Shown: positions 50,976-60,620 of the stretch, piece after piece
Numbering within the stretch: the first letter of the stretch is position 1
How the letters are laid out: each line of letters starts with the position of its first letter
From: Tetraselmis striata
Taxonomy: Eukaryota > Chlorophyta > Chlorodendrophyceae > Chlorodendrales > Chlorodendraceae
Length of the DNA stretch: 64,000 nt
Direction of reading: 5' to 3'
NCBI GenBank assembly: GCA_006384855.1
Contig: VCJN01001737.1
Span: forward strand, 1-64,000
Made by a program: the position numbers and the translations under genes
The notes under the pieces: model-generated
What the model saw: only the letters and a program-made list of their open reading frames with translations
What the model was told of the DNA's origin: nothing
The model's database searches: none

Positions 50976-52199
50976 TTAGAAAACCGTCTGGGCCATGCCC
51001 GTAGGGTCAATGAAAAGCACTGCATCGATATGCGTGAAGGTATCGATGCGCTGCGCGGCGCCCAGCCCGCTCGCGAATTGAGCCCGCAGGTAGATGAGAG
51101 AGGTCGACATGTCGATACCGTTCTCAGACACAGAGGACTTTCCGTGCTGCAGCTCGAGGTCCTGGGCAACAATGTAGGTGCCCGCAGCCGCGGTCCACGT
51201 GGTCTTATCGATAACACCATGATCGAGGGCCCCGAGAGCGTGGAAGGCTTTCTGCAACTCCATATACGCCTCCGCGTCGGAGTCGACGGGCCGCTGCGGA
51301 TACAGAATGCCGCCGCAGTCGTAGCTCCAGCGACCAACATCGCCAAACAGGTTGGCCCGAGCAGAGAGAGTATTTTTGGTGCCGTCGCCGATATTGGCCT
51401 GCGGGCGGAACACAGTGAGGAGCGTCTTCAAGGACCGGGCGCTAGTAGAGATAAGCGTGTTAACTGACGAAGCGTCCTTTTCGACGCTGGACGAATGGTT
51501 CTGAAACGTGGTCATTGGGATCCGGTACCCCGCACTGTTGGCCTGTGAAATGGCTATAGCGACCTCGGAGTTCAGCTTGATGACCTCGGTGACCATCTCC
51601 GGGTCGTACACCTTCCAGGGGCAAGCGGCCGTGCTAGTTTGCGCGTCGTTGACGTTGGCCAGGGTGAGGTTCAAGCGAAGGCGGTCGCGGCTCATATCGC
51701 CAACGGGCAGGTACTTGTGTTGCAGGGTCCCAACCACGCCGGACAAGAGCGGGATACAAAACGTCACCGTGGTCCCGGAACCGATTTCGGCACCGGTCCT
51801 AATAGCATCCTCGGAAAGCCCCTCAACGACGGTCGAGCCGAAATTTTCGTTGGTCGAAGTGGACTGGGCGTCGCTCAGGATATTGCGTAGCAGCCCGTAC
51901 TGGTCGATGTATTCCAGTACAGAGCTGCCATAGACACACTCTAGAAGGCGGATGACCGCAGACGCGGTGAAATCCAGCTTCATGGTGTTGGTTGCATCCT
52001 CGTTCTTCAGCTTGAATTTCAAGTACGACTGTTTCGTATTTAGGAACTCGCCTCTATTACCACATGGGACCGAGAACTCGATTGTGTCGCCGGGGCTGAA
52101 CTCGCGGCCGTTTATAGGCGGGAGATTGTGGCGCACCTTCATGCCGCCGACGGAGCGGGGCTTGGGAGCATAGACGAATGAGTCGCTAAGGCCGGACAT
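50976..52199 (-). CDS. MCP: PLV major capsid protein, intact (copy B)
   Basis: 407 residues, ATG at 52199. Signatures shared with PLV-1 MCP: SDSFVYAPKP near the start, VPCGNRGEFLNTK-SYLKFK (about residues 44-64), CIPLLSGVVGTLQHKYLPVGDM (about 150-170), a conserved YMELQKAFHALG (about 315-326) and the C-terminal HIDAVLFID. Double jelly-roll fold expected. It is the only undamaged MCP of PLV-2. Confidence 0.88.
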   Translation of the reverse strand: MSGLSDSFVYAPKPRSVGGMKVRHNLPPINGREFSPGDTIEFSVPCGNRGEFLNTKQSYLKFKLKNEDATNTMKLDFTASAVIRLLECVYGSSVLEYIDQYGLLRNILSDAQSTSTNENFGSTVVEGLSEDAIRTGAEIGSGTTVTFCIPLLSGVVGTLQHKYLPVGDMSRDRLRLNLTLANVNDAQTSTAACPWKVYDPEMVTEVIKLNSEVAIAISQANSAGYRIPMTTFQNHSSSVEKDASSVNTLISTSARSLKTLLTVFRPQANIGDGTKNTLSARANLFGDVGRWSYDCGGILYPQRPVDSDAEAYMELQKAFHALGALDHGVIDKTTWTAAAGTYIVAQDLELQHGKSSVSENGIDMSTSLIYLRAQFASGLGAAQRIDTFTHIDAVLFIDPTGMAQTVF

Positions 52200-52222
52200 T
52201 TGATACTAACTGGACAGAATTT

Positions 52223-52576
52223 TTACGATCTCTTTTCGAGTTGACTCCCTCGACCTCGGACTGCCCCGTATGCCGATTTCACAGCTCCTACTCCGCTTTT
52301 TGCTTGATTGAAGCCATCCCTCGCCGCGCCGATATCGAGCCCACGCCCTTTAAGAGCGTCTTCGGCCACGCCGGCAAGATTGCCGACGCCCTTGGCCGAG
52401 GCGCCAACCGAGGCGCTGAAAGCGGCGGCCTCAGGACCGATACCGGGGATAGCGGCTAGATACGGAGTCGCGCCGAGGAGGAAGTTACCCACCTTGTTGC
52501 CGACGGTGCGCGTGGCGTGAGTCAGCTTTGTACCGATCGTACGTACTGTTCGGCCAAGCTTGGATAGAAAGCTCAT
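52223..52576 (-). CDS. Small Gly/Ala-rich hydrophobic virion protein (copy B)
   Basis: Identical to the copy at 46780-47133, start ATG at 52576. It lies between MCP and the SAP protein as in PLV-1. Confidence 0.65.
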   Translation of the reverse strand: MSFLSKLGRTVRTIGTKLTHATRTVGNKVGNFLLGATPYLAAIPGIGPEAAAFSASVGASAKGVGNLAGVAEDALKGRGLDIGAARDGFNQAKSGVGAVKSAYGAVRGRGSQLEKRS

Positions 52577-52607
52577 TTGCAAATAGATTACAAAAAACGT
52601 GGTACAG

Positions 52608-53135
52608 TTAACGTGGTACAGTTATCGTCGGATAAATCGCCTCCATCAATCGGGTTCTAAGGTCCTCAGCTTTTCCTTGTACCGGCAGTCCCAAGGCCTT
52701 TAATTCCTCACGGACATCATCCCTCTTCATTAACGTGGTGGGTTCAGGGACTACCCCGGTGTCTGTTGTTTGGCGGGTTTCAGTCTGTGTTGACGTTTCT
52801 CGTACAAGCCGAGAGCGCTCGGCGGAGCCACCGAGTGTGTGTCCAGTAACGCTCATACCTCCAATCGCATTTCCGCCTGATACAGGGACATCACGAGGCT
52901 GCATCGGTGGCGGCGGCATCTGGTAGGTAATCGGCGAAATCGTGCTCCAACCCTTAGCAAATGGTTGCATGCCTCCCGGAGGGAAAGCAAACTGGTTCGC
53001 AAAAGGCTGGACGAAAGTATTTACTGACCTCGAACGAGGCTTCCGATTTCTTGATTTCTTAGGCGCGCACCGCTCCTTGCAGTCACAAGCATCCCTTTTA
53101 CAGTTGGAGGAGGCTGATTTCTTCTTAGGCGGCAT
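52608..53135 (-). CDS. SAP-domain DNA-binding protein, basic N terminus
   Basis: 175 residues. The first ~40 are Lys/Arg/Cys-rich, the middle is Pro/Met/Phe-rich, and the last ~40 match the SAP motif (DDVREELKALGLPVQGKAEDLRTRL), a helix-extension-helix that binds AT-rich DNA. The start overlaps the ATPase stop by 11 bases. PLV-1 keeps the basic N terminus but not the SAP part. A role in genome packaging or condensation would fit both features and position. Confidence 0.7.
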   Translation of the reverse strand: MPPKKKSASSNCKRDACDCKERCAPKKSRNRKPRSRSVNTFVQPFANQFAFPPGGMQPFAKGWSTISPITYQMPPPPMQPRDVPVSGGNAIGGMSVTGHTLGGSAERSRLVRETSTQTETRQTTDTGVVPEPTTLMKRDDVREELKALGLPVQGKAEDLRTRLMEAIYPTITVPR

Positions 53136-53829
53136 TTAGCTTGATGCGGTCAAATTTTTTATAAAGGTGTCCCCGGTCGACGTCGCTGAAGAGAAAGTTG
53201 TAAGGCTCGTCGAATACGAATCGCATAAGATTGTCGGCGGTGTCCTTATCCAAGAAAATGATCTCGTCAAAAATCGCTGCGTATTCCTTTTTATTTCGCG
53301 GCTTAAACATTGCAAAATGCGACATGGTCTTCCGTATCGAAAGAGGCATAGCGACGTAGCTCTGCAAAAGCAACACGATACAGAGCCGGTAATGGCGGCG
53401 GTTGAAAATGAGATCCTTTAATTCACGTTGAATATCTTTGTCTTTCAGAGCCACGGTGACATCGTCCATAAATAGAAGCGAGTACTCCTTCTTCTCAGCC
53501 GACTCCATGACGCGCCCCTTGATCGTGTCCAGTGTACCGTAGTCGAGCTCCGGGTACATTTTGTCGTGGCTTTTGAACACGTTCCGCTTCAGGCTCTCGA
53601 CGGACCGCGGGGGCATCACCACGTGCACATGATGGAACGCGCGCTTGTAAGCTTGCTTGCTAGTAAGCAGGTTGACAGCGAGCGACGTCTTGCCGCTCCC
53701 GGCCGAGCCGATAATACACATGAAGAAAGGCGACTTTGGTAGCGGGTCTTCTATTTGCTCATGAATGCATTTATCGCAAACGAAAGCCGGGGGCTTGAAT
53801 CTAATTTTACTTGCTTTTTCCAACTCCAT
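53125..53829 (-). CDS. FtsK/HerA-type DNA-packaging ATPase
   Basis: 234 residues, with Walker A GSAGSGKTS (41-49), Walker B LLFMDD (118-123) and a downstream Gln in LLQSY. An HVVMPPRS segment (about 70-76) is also shared with PLV-1. Length is typical for A32-like packaging ATPases of PLVs and virophages, which pump DNA into the capsid. ATG at 53829; the gene overlaps the end of the next gene (stop at 53807) by 23 bases. Intact, unlike the PLV-1 homologue. Confidence 0.88.
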   Translation of the reverse strand: MELEKASKIRFKPPAFVCDKCIHEQIEDPLPKSPFFMCIIGSAGSGKTSLAVNLLTSKQAYKRAFHHVHVVMPPRSVESLKRNVFKSHDKMYPELDYGTLDTIKGRVMESAEKKEYSLLFMDDVTVALKDKDIQRELKDLIFNRRHYRLCIVLLLQSYVAMPLSIRKTMSHFAMFKPRNKKEYAAIFDEIIFLDKDTADNLMRFVFDEPYNFLFSDVDRGHLYKKFDRIKLNAA

Positions 53830-54031
53830 ACTTCTTCTTTACATAACGCTTCAGTTCTTTTGGGCCCATCTCGGACCAAGTGTATGCCTCAAGGATCTCA
53901 CATTGCTGCTCGGAGAACCCGGGGTACAGGTCCATCCAATACTCCTTCTTCCCATATTTGGGGTTGGTAATAGTCAAGAAATCGACATCGCTAATCTTTG
54001 GTGCCCCCTTCTCGGGCTTCTCATCCTTCAT
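53807..54031 (-). CDS. Small PLV protein (74 aa), function unknown
   Basis: The ATG at 54031 is chosen because it lies at the edge of the palindromic intergenic region. The product has a Lys/Glu-rich start, an aromatic middle (Tyr-Trp-Met-Asp-Leu-Tyr-Pro-Gly-Phe) and a basic C-terminal helix. It is first in the leftward operon-like series. No family recognised. Confidence 0.55.
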   Translation of the reverse strand: MKDEKPEKGAPKISDVDFLTITNPKYGKKEYWMDLYPGFSEQQCEILEAYTWSEMGPKELKRYVKKKYGVGKSK

Positions 54032-54061
54032 GTTTTTTCTCTGTACCAGAGAAAAAATGCA
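54032..54061. promoter_or_regulatory. 30-bp divergent promoter with an 11-bp-arm palindrome
   Basis: Arms TTTTTTCTCTG (54033-54043) and its complement (54047-54057) flank a 3-base loop. The region separates the ATGs of the leftward (54031) and rightward (54062) gene series, so it should serve both. It may be a binding site for a shared regulator or polymerase. Confidence 0.6.
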
Positions 54062-54328
54062 ATGGACCGATCTGCAGCAGAACCCGTTGATCATGATGCT
54101 GATGGTAGTGGGCCTGACGAGCCACTTGAGAGAGAAGTGGAGCATGTGGAAGAAGAAGCGTTGCCAAAAAAATCAAAACGAGTGAAGCCGGCTAAGCTAC
54201 CGATATCAGAGAAGCAGAAAGCCGCTCTCGCTAAGGCCCGGGAAAGCCGCGCAGCGAATCGAGCGAAAGCAGAGGCTAAGAAAGAGAAGCCGTTAAATAT
54301 TTACCAGGACCTTTTCACAGTCATCTAG
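54062..54328 (+). CDS. Acidic-then-basic small protein (88 aa)
   Basis: The N-terminal half is Asp/Glu-rich and the C-terminal half Lys/Ala-rich with a helical AKARESRAANRAKAEAKKEK run. First gene of the rightward series, ending in TAG immediately followed by TAA. Composition suggests nucleic-acid or virion-core binding. Family unknown. Confidence 0.55.
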   Translation: MDRSAAEPVDHDADGSGPDEPLEREVEHVEEEALPKKSKRVKPAKLPISEKQKAALAKARESRAANRAKAEAKKEKPLNIYQDLFTVI

Positions 54329-54335
54329 TAAAAAG

Positions 54336-55205
54336 ATGTTACAGCAGATATTCGTCGACTCACAGTACGCCGACCTTGTGCTCCAGGACGGCAGCTATCT
54401 TTTCTGGCTTGGCGACGCCATATACGTGCCTCAGCGCCACGACCTTCAGATTAAGGTGCTTAATGCATGGATCCCGCACACCTTCTATAGTGTATTCGCA
54501 ACTAACGACACGCTCAACCTAAGATACTTCCCACCGGGCGATCCCGCAGGCTCACCGGAGAGCATTGTGTTACCACACGGCAATCGAAGCATCGATGAAC
54601 TCCTTGACTACATCAATCCTTTGCTAGAGTACGGCTACGAAGCTCGCTACGACACACCGACAAACAAGCTCATTTTCGAAACGGCCGGCGACGCTCAGCT
54701 CCAAATTGATCCTGGTACAACGGCCAATCGGCTCTTGGGTATCGCCGAAGGAGACGTGTCCAACGGCGGCGTGCTAGAAGCGCCGCGCGGCGTCGACCTG
54801 ACACGCACGTCGAGCATACTTATTCGAAGCAACTTGCACACGAAGAATCGCGACCCAGTCACACGCAGAACAAGTGATATTTTATGCAAAGCACCGCTAA
54901 TGAGCCAATTCAATGAGCTAGAGCACTTCACTAGCCAGGCTTGGGTGGATTGCTACAACCAGCAATTATCCTTCATTTTGATGCGACTAGTGGACGACAA
55001 CGGTCGATTGCTCGATCTAAACGGGTCTCGGTGGACGGCGACGATAAAGTTGAGACTAACTAAAAAAGATGAACCGATCCCGGGTCCAGTTAGCGCCTTT
55101 GAAAGTGAACGGGCGGCAATTGCTGCAGGTGGACAACTCGGAGCTACAACGGGAGATATCGAGCCTCAGCAGCGAGATCGCAACGACAGAAGCAAATCTG
55201 AATGA
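54336..55205 (+). CDS. Putative virion structural protein (289 aa)
   Basis: ATG at 54336, seven bases after the previous stop. The start ([21 protein letters not shown]) followed by a beta-rich segment and Tyr-Pro-Pro-Gly-Asp resembles structural proteins of PLVs and NCLDVs that begin with an F/Y-I/V-D-S motif. The last 30 residues are a low-complexity tail overlapping the fibre gene by 137 bases in another frame. It could be a fibre base or a vertex component. No homologue in PLV-1. Confidence 0.5.
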   Translation: MLQQIFVDSQYADLVLQDGSYLFWLGDAIYVPQRHDLQIKVLNAWIPHTFYSVFATNDTLNLRYFPPGDPAGSPESIVLPHGNRSIDELLDYINPLLEYGYEARYDTPTNKLIFETAGDAQLQIDPGTTANRLLGIAEGDVSNGGVLEAPRGVDLTRTSSILIRSNLHTKNRDPVTRRTSDILCKAPLMSQFNELEHFTSQAWVDCYNQQLSFILMRLVDDNGRLLDLNGSRWTATIKLRLTKKDEPIPGPVSAFESERAAIAAGGQLGATTGDIEPQQRDRNDRSKSE

Positions 55206-58200
55206 ACTCCAAGAGGAAGTCGAAACCATCATCGACGACCAAGTGCGGCAAGATTTGGACCTTGAGACGGCCTGCAACGAGATTTGGTCGGACCAGGTTC
55301 GACAGGACGCCGATATTAGTTATTTACAATCCGCTTGTAATGAGCTTTGGGGCGATCAAGAGAGGCAAGACATAGCCATTTCGACGCTAATCAACGAGGT
55401 TGCTGCTATAGACGTGACCGGCTACATACCACAAAGCGAAAAGGCTGATTTTCAAGTCAGTATTTTACGCAGTCCAAAACTCACCCCCTTAGGATTAGGC
55501 AATGAAATAGAGGTGGTTGCGTCGCTAATTCCACCGAATAGCGGGATATTCGGCGCAATACACGATCTAGGTTCCGAAACAAATCCTTGGCGCGATCTCT
55601 ATGTAGAGGGGGTAACTCTTTCTAATCCCGATACCCTACGATTCACATCGGTCGACGGTGTAGAAGGCGATTACTCTCTCGCGGACCTTATCGAGTTTGC
55701 AGCGGGAGGAGGCGCCGGTGGCGATCTCGTTGTTAAGCTTGTTGCTAGCGATGACGGCGGGAATGCAGTCGTGGGTACCGCGGCCGATACTTTCGATCTG
55801 GGAACGTATACTGACACGTGGCGAGCGGTTCATACCGACGATATATCAGTCGGCCAGATCACCGAAAAGTCTAGTTTCTCTGGGATCGTGGTTAAAGGTG
55901 ATCTTATTCCGTTCAACAACAACCCCGGGTTCCCACCGCTGTCCAGAATAGGTAATACAGTGCTACCGTGGTTAGAGGGCCATTTCGGAAATTTATACGC
56001 CGCAAACGTCTTTATTCCTGATGGTGAAGGCGGTAACAGACGTATTTTGCTCGAAGGGGATGCGGTAACTGGCTCGGTTGATTGGAGTTACTTGACTGGA
56101 GACCAATCTGTGATAAACCTTTCAGGTTTCAACCTCGATATCGATTACACGGGGCCGGCGGGACAGGATGGAGCAGAGGGGCCTCAAGGTCCGGCGGGGC
56201 CTGCTGGGCCAGTTGGCGCGTCATCGACGGTGCCAGGACCGGAGGGACTGCAAGGGCCGGCTGGGCCGGCTGGGCCGGCGGGTGCCGACTCGACTGTACC
56301 AGGGCCTCAAGGGCCGGAAGGGCCGGCTGGGCCGGCTGGGCCCGCTGGGCCGGCGGGTGCCGACTCGACTGTACCAGGGCCTCAGGGGCCGCAAGGACCT
56401 TCTGGGCCGGAGGGACCGGCGGGCGCAGACTCGACTGTACCTGGACCACCTGGAGATCAAGGCCCGGTTGGGCCGGAGGGGCCTCAGGGTCCGGCTGGTT
56501 CTGATGCGAATGCGGACTGGGCGACGCTCCCCAACCGACCGCTATGGACCGACAAATTCATAAACACGCAAAATGTCGGCCCCCAGATGTACCCCACCGA
56601 AACCACCAACTACGACATCGTTGCGCTCGACAGCGTCACGCCCACCTCCAATTTGGGGTACAACCTGGGCCAGGACCAGCTGAGATGGCTTTTCCTCTAC
56701 GCCGGCACCGGCCGCTTCTCCGACGTCGTCGAAATCGGAACCATCGCCGACCGCGTACGGCTGGCCTACGACACCGCCTCGAACCTCATGACGATCGACC
56801 GCCCCCTCACACTCTCGCGAACGCCAGAACTGGACTCCGAGGCCGCTACCAAGGCCTACGTCGATACCGCGGTCGCCGGCGTCACCCCCGCGACGGACTG
56901 GGCCTCGGTAACGGGGGCCTCGAAACCGCTCATAAACTACGACGGCTCCGATATACTTTTCGGCGAAAGCGCCGTTCCAACCCTGAACCAAACGTGGGAC
57001 CTGGGCAAGCCGAACACCAGGTGGCGTGATATCTACACCCAGTTCCTCACGGCGAGCACCGGGGCGTACGTCGGGTCCCTCGAGTGCGCGCTTCTCACCG
57101 TGAACTCGGTGATGTCCATAAACGGGAACAGAATTGCGCAGCTAGGGGCGCCCACCACAGGCACGGACGCCGTTAACAAATCCTACGTCGACAACGCGGT
57201 CGCGGCCGTGTCGAACGCCGGCGGCGCTTCCGACCTTTCCGAAGTCGAGGCCGCAAAGTTCATTCGGGTTGTAAACAACTACGGCGAGTATTCCCTTGCG
57301 CCCAACTACGATTACCTGGCCACCGTCGACTCGTCCGGGTTCGCAAACATCATCTTCGGGGGAAACTACTCCGCCGACACCGGCGAGGAGGACCGCTCGC
57401 TCAGATGGCCCGAGGTGTGGTGCGAAACGCTCCAGTCGTCGTACATCGGCACGGAGGACAAAATCAGGCTCGGAAGCCTCCTCGGGATCACCGCCTCGGA
57501 GTTCACCGACCTGAAGTTCGTCACGGGTGGAGTGGAAGTATCCGGAAACATCGTCCCCAACAACAACCAATCCCACGACCTCGGAAGCGAGTCCCTCGAA
57601 TGGGACCACATATACGTGAAAGACGTTGAAGTATCGGACGACGTCAAGGTCAGGAACGACGTACGCTTCATACGGAATGGCGCCAACGTGTGCCGCCTCA
57701 AAACCCACCCCGACGGGTGCGAAGTCGACGGGGACATGTTCCCCGACGGGACGGAAACGTTTTCGCTCGGGAAAATCGACAAGGTCTGGGACAAGATTTA
57801 CAGCAAAAACACGTACGCCACGACCATCGACTCGGCCCAGTCGTACTCGCAGCACGTATACGCCACCGTCTCCGCCACCGTCAACACGCTCTCAGTCCTG
57901 GGGGCCGCGGACTTCGGCAACAACACGCTCACCGGCGTCGCCTCGCCCACCGCCTCCAGCGACGCCATGACGAAGGGGTACGCGGACGCCAACTACCTCA
58001 GCCTCTCAGGCACGATCAACACCAACATCACCGTGCCGGCCCAGAGCGTGGTGGAGACGAACAGCACCCACCCCACGGCGAACCAGCTCGTCACGAAAAA
58101 AATCACGGAAGACAGATACTCCAGGAAAAGTCACGACCACGAGGGGGTGTACGCCGAACTCACGGTCCTGAATTGGATCAGCGAATTCCTCGCGGAAATG

Positions 58201-58611
58201 GCCGCGGCCACCACCCACGGGAACCTATCCGCATCCTCCGACGGCACCTTCGCCACCGCATCGTTCGACATACCCAACACGATCAGGTTCAAAATAAGCT
58301 CCACCCTCCTCGCGCAAAACGTCCAGACCGTGGACTCCGTCAGGCTCACGGTGAGGGTGTTCCACTCCGCCACGGGAGTTTACATAACGAGCGCCGACCA
58401 GGAACTAAGCATGTCGTTCGACCAGGCCACAAACACGATTCTCGCCTCGCAGACCGGTTCGCTATCTTTCGGGGCTTCTACCACGCTCGACGGAGATCTG
58501 AGCATCAAAGTTGTCATCGACGCAAAAATTGCAGGATACAGGCGACCCGTCATGACCGCAAACGCCCAAGGAGAATGGTCATCCCCGTCGGTGATCAGGC
58601 TGGATCTATAA
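55069..58611 (+). CDS. Large collagen-like virion fibre protein (1180 aa)
   Basis: Residues about 15-80 form a coiled coil with repeated Asp-Gln-Val/Glu-Arg-Gln-Asp segments. A recurring motif LG-----W--(L/I)Y follows near residues 164, 242, 532, 644, 836 and 900, typical of beta-repeat algal-virus fibres. Residues about 360-480 are a collagen-like Gly-Pro-Ala triplet tract. The C-terminal ~200 residues look like a globular tip. The start overlaps the previous gene, and no better ATG lies downstream before the coiled coil. Probable function is host attachment. Codon choice changes at about 56510: more C-ending codons after the collagen tract. Confidence 0.8.
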   Translation: MNRSRVQLAPLKVNGRQLLQVDNSELQREISSLSSEIATTEANLNELQEEVETIIDDQVRQDLDLETACNEIWSDQVRQDADISYLQSACNELWGDQERQDIAISTLINEVAAIDVTGYIPQSEKADFQVSILRSPKLTPLGLGNEIEVVASLIPPNSGIFGAIHDLGSETNPWRDLYVEGVTLSNPDTLRFTSVDGVEGDYSLADLIEFAAGGGAGGDLVVKLVASDDGGNAVVGTAADTFDLGTYTDTWRAVHTDDISVGQITEKSSFSGIVVKGDLIPFNNNPGFPPLSRIGNTVLPWLEGHFGNLYAANVFIPDGEGGNRRILLEGDAVTGSVDWSYLTGDQSVINLSGFNLDIDYTGPAGQDGAEGPQGPAGPAGPVGASSTVPGPEGLQGPAGPAGPAGADSTVPGPQGPEGPAGPAGPAGPAGADSTVPGPQGPQGPSGPEGPAGADSTVPGPPGDQGPVGPEGPQGPAGSDANADWATLPNRPLWTDKFINTQNVGPQMYPTETTNYDIVALDSVTPTSNLGYNLGQDQLRWLFLYAGTGRFSDVVEIGTIADRVRLAYDTASNLMTIDRPLTLSRTPELDSEAATKAYVDTAVAGVTPATDWASVTGASKPLINYDGSDILFGESAVPTLNQTWDLGKPNTRWRDIYTQFLTASTGAYVGSLECALLTVNSVMSINGNRIAQLGAPTTGTDAVNKSYVDNAVAAVSNAGGASDLSEVEAAKFIRVVNNYGEYSLAPNYDYLATVDSSGFANIIFGGNYSADTGEEDRSLRWPEVWCETLQSSYIGTEDKIRLGSLLGITASEFTDLKFVTGGVEVSGNIVPNNNQSHDLGSESLEWDHIYVKDVEVSDDVKVRNDVRFIRNGANVCRLKTHPDGCEVDGDMFPDGTETFSLGKIDKVWDKIYSKNTYATTIDSAQSYSQHVYATVSATVNTLSVLGAADFGNNTLTGVASPTASSDAMTKGYADANYLSLSGTINTNITVPAQSVVETNSTHPTANQLVTKKITEDRYSRKSHDHEGVYAELTVLNWISEFLAEMAAATTHGNLSASSDGTFATASFDIPNTIRFKISSTLLAQNVQTVDSVRLTVRVFHSATGVYITSADQELSMSFDQATNTILASQTGSLSFGASTTLDGDLSIKVVIDAKIAGYRRPVMTANAQGEWSSPSVIRLDL

Positions 58612-58671
58612 ACGCCGCACCCAGGCAGGACCGACTTCTTGGTGCCGACATTTTCGCTCACTTAAAGCGAG

Positions 58672-58728
58672 CCAAACGCGCGCGTTTGGCCCAGAAACTT
58701 TTCTCCCCAGGGGTTAAAGAGTGAAAAA
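58672..58728 (+). promoter_or_regulatory. Recombinase gene promoter with 18-bp palindrome
   Basis: The 18-bp palindrome CCAAACGCGCGCGTTTGG is at 58672-58689, 40 bp before the ATG at 58729. Its 14-bp core AAACGCGCGCGTTT recurs at 60642-60655 upstream of the polymerase-helicase gene. TAAAGCGAGC just before it (58663) is also found near that gene's TATA box. Confidence 0.6.
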
Positions 58729-60069
58729 ATGGCGATCACCAAGAGCGCAATTTACCAACAGGCCCGCCGCGCCCGCCCTGGGATCCAAGCGTCTGAGGCC
58801 AAGCAGAAGATGATCAATCGTATCCTTGCTGGGCGCGTGCCATGGGCGCGTACTCTGGAGAAATATGGGATCTCGGAGGCTCAGGTTAACAAGCTCAGGG
58901 CCGACGCGGGCCTATCGAGCATCGACTTCTCCCTGCGGCCCACCCGTTGCCGGGCCGGCCCCGGGACGTGCACGCAAGTTTCCGAGACCGCTGTGGTTCC
59001 TAAGGTGTCGCCTCCCCCAGAGGATCTCCCGAGGCCCTCGGCGGGGATCCTTGGGGCACCGGCATCTCCGGAACCCCCGGCGCCGGCATCTCCTGGCCCC
59101 CCGGCGGCTTCCTTGACTCTGGCGGAAGTCCTCAACAAGATCGACGGCATTCGCGGCTTTGTACAAATCAACGCCAACGGTCTGCCAGCGAAGGCCAAGG
59201 ACGGACGGCCGAAAACCCTGGCCGCAACCACGGTCAAGCAATACAAAGATGGAATGCGAATCATCGCTGAAACTACAGGGTGCGACTCGGCGGCTGATTT
59301 CATGGCGTGCCTCCGGGACACGGCGAATGTGACAGCAAAGCTTCGTGGGCGTTACCCCAAAGATGTGTCGTACAAAAAGTCGCTTGGCGTCATTGTGTCG
59401 GCGGCCAAGTACATCCCAGAATTCAAAGCGGCGCTCGGAGACGAGGCGCACGAGGTGTACCGGCGCATTCTCATCGGCGCTATCCAATCTGCCCAGGATG
59501 AGGCTATCGAGCGCACCGAGACAGCCACCGCCATCCCTATCGCCGACATAAAAAAGAAGCTGAAGGATATCGACCGCAAATACGGGAAGACAAGCAAGAG
59601 AGCTCTGGAGGCTAGGCTTCAGGTTGAGCTGGTTGGCATCCGCGATGATCTCGGTGGCGTGGCGGTCGTCAAGAGCGAGCGGGATGCGATCCGCAATAAG
59701 ATCGACAATTACTACGTTCCCAGGACTCGCAAACTTGTCATCAAGAAATTCAAGACAAGCCGCGAGCACCCGGCGTATGAGTTTGTGGTGAGCGTGACCA
59801 CCGGCAAGCTCCTGGCCGAGTCGCTCCGCAAAGAGCCGCGAGATATGCTCTTCCCTGGGCGCGTTGGCCGGCGTGTGGCGGCGGCGTTTGCGGAGGTTGG
59901 GCTGCCGGGCGTGGGAGTAAACCCCATACGCCACTCGCACATCACGAAGCTCCTCCGGGGAAACCCAAGCGAGGCGAATATTAAGCGAGTGGCCGGGCGC
60001 TTCAAGCACTCCCAGGCGATGACCACTCGCTACTACCGGCAGGGTTCACCTGGCGAGGGAGTTGACTAG
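58729..60069 (+). CDS. Tyrosine recombinase (integrase), 446 aa
   Basis: An N-terminal basic helical domain (residues 1-70) and a Pro/Ala-rich linker (about 90-130) precede a SAM-like core-binding domain and the catalytic domain. The R-H-X-H box (IRHSHITKLL, residues about 399-408) and a KHSQAMTTRYY segment with the nucleophilic Tyr (about 426-435) are in the right order and spacing. The family integrates PLV DNA by site-specific recombination. Length is longer than usual because of the N-terminal addition. The gene is intact, so the element may still be able to integrate. Confidence 0.82.
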   Translation: MAITKSAIYQQARRARPGIQASEAKQKMINRILAGRVPWARTLEKYGISEAQVNKLRADAGLSSIDFSLRPTRCRAGPGTCTQVSETAVVPKVSPPPEDLPRPSAGILGAPASPEPPAPASPGPPAASLTLAEVLNKIDGIRGFVQINANGLPAKAKDGRPKTLAATTVKQYKDGMRIIAETTGCDSAADFMACLRDTANVTAKLRGRYPKDVSYKKSLGVIVSAAKYIPEFKAALGDEAHEVYRRILIGAIQSAQDEAIERTETATAIPIADIKKKLKDIDRKYGKTSKRALEARLQVELVGIRDDLGGVAVVKSERDAIRNKIDNYYVPRTRKLVIKKFKTSREHPAYEFVVSVTTGKLLAESLRKEPRDMLFPGRVGRRVAAAFAEVGLPGVGVNPIRHSHITKLLRGNPSEANIKRVAGRFKHSQAMTTRYYRQGSPGEGVD

Positions 60070-60124
60070 CTGTTGCGTTTGATCTCAAAACAAATCTCTA
60101 CGGGGAATAACAGAGATAGACTAC

Positions 60125-60370
60125 ATGTCAAGCCACGATGAATACGATACTCAACTGGACGCCATGCCCCTAGCGGAGATCAAACGCTTGGCCAAGAAAC
60201 AACTAAAAGTACTTGAGTACGACCGGTTGAGATCCAAGGTTTACTACAACCGAAACCTAGATAAAAAAAAGGAGTACTACCGTGTTCGTGCGCAGAAGAA
60301 TAAGGAGGTTGCTTCTACCGGCGGTGCAACAAACCTTGATTCGATTGTAACTATGCCAAACGGCGATTGA
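60125..60370 (+). CDS. Small basic protein (81 aa)
   Basis: The ATG at 60125 opens a helical, Lys/Arg/Tyr-rich protein with a Leu-Asp-Ala-Met-Pro-Leu-Ala-Glu-Ile start and a basic coiled-coil middle. Converges on the zinc-ribbon gene, overlapping it by 20 bases. Weak similarity in the middle to the small basic protein at 5050-5313 of PLV-1. Possibly a DNA-binding protein. Confidence 0.5.
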   Translation: MSSHDEYDTQLDAMPLAEIKRLAKKQLKVLEYDRLRSKVYYNRNLDKKKEYYRVRAQKNKEVASTGGATNLDSIVTMPNGD

Positions 60371-60620
60371 AATGGCAATTGTAGCACGTTGTGTACTTAG
60401 CATTCGACATGATCCGGTTACATTTTTCGCAGCGCAGGGCGCACTGGAAGCAAAGCTTGTATCCACCCCTGACCGTTTTCCCGCAGGTGTCGCATGATGT
60501 GGTGATGTCTTTCCTGCAGTCTGAGCATATACGGCCGTGATCCGAATCATGTCCACATATGATGCACTCCCCAGGCATTATGTTTTGCCCCCAGGGAAGA
60601 TTATTTTGTGAGAGATCCAT
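60351..60620 (-). CDS. Small multi-zinc-ribbon protein (89 aa)
   Basis: The ATG at 60620 gives 89 residues with three pairs of CxxC knuckles: CIIC...CSDC, CDTC...CFQC and CEKC...CYNC. The regular spacing indicates two or three zinc ribbons or rubredoxin-like folds binding nucleic acid or protein. It diverges from the polymerase-helicase gene; together they share the 80-bp region with the CG palindrome and TATA box. Confidence 0.7.
   Translation of the reverse strand: MDLSQNNLPWGQNIMPGECIICGHDSDHGRICSDCRKDITTSCDTCGKTVRGGYKLCFQCALRCEKCNRIMSNAKYTTCYNCHFNRRLA

Larger units (their letters stand above)
47340..52782. repeat. 5.44-kb tandem duplication, copy B
   Basis: Begins with an internal piece of the left TIR (47340-47581) and ends where the SAP gene continues uninterrupted into the ATPase. 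Copy B therefore holds the unbroken junction with the rest of the virus on its right side, while copy A holds it on its left side. Confidence 0.93.

Noticed and set aside
56082..56563. Gly/Arg-rich frames overlapping the collagen tract
   Set aside because: They are out-of-frame readings of the Gly-Pro-Ala repeat of the fibre gene.
58912..60009. 365-codon minus-strand frame
   Set aside because: It is antisense to the tyrosine recombinase, whose catalytic motifs are in order on the plus strand.
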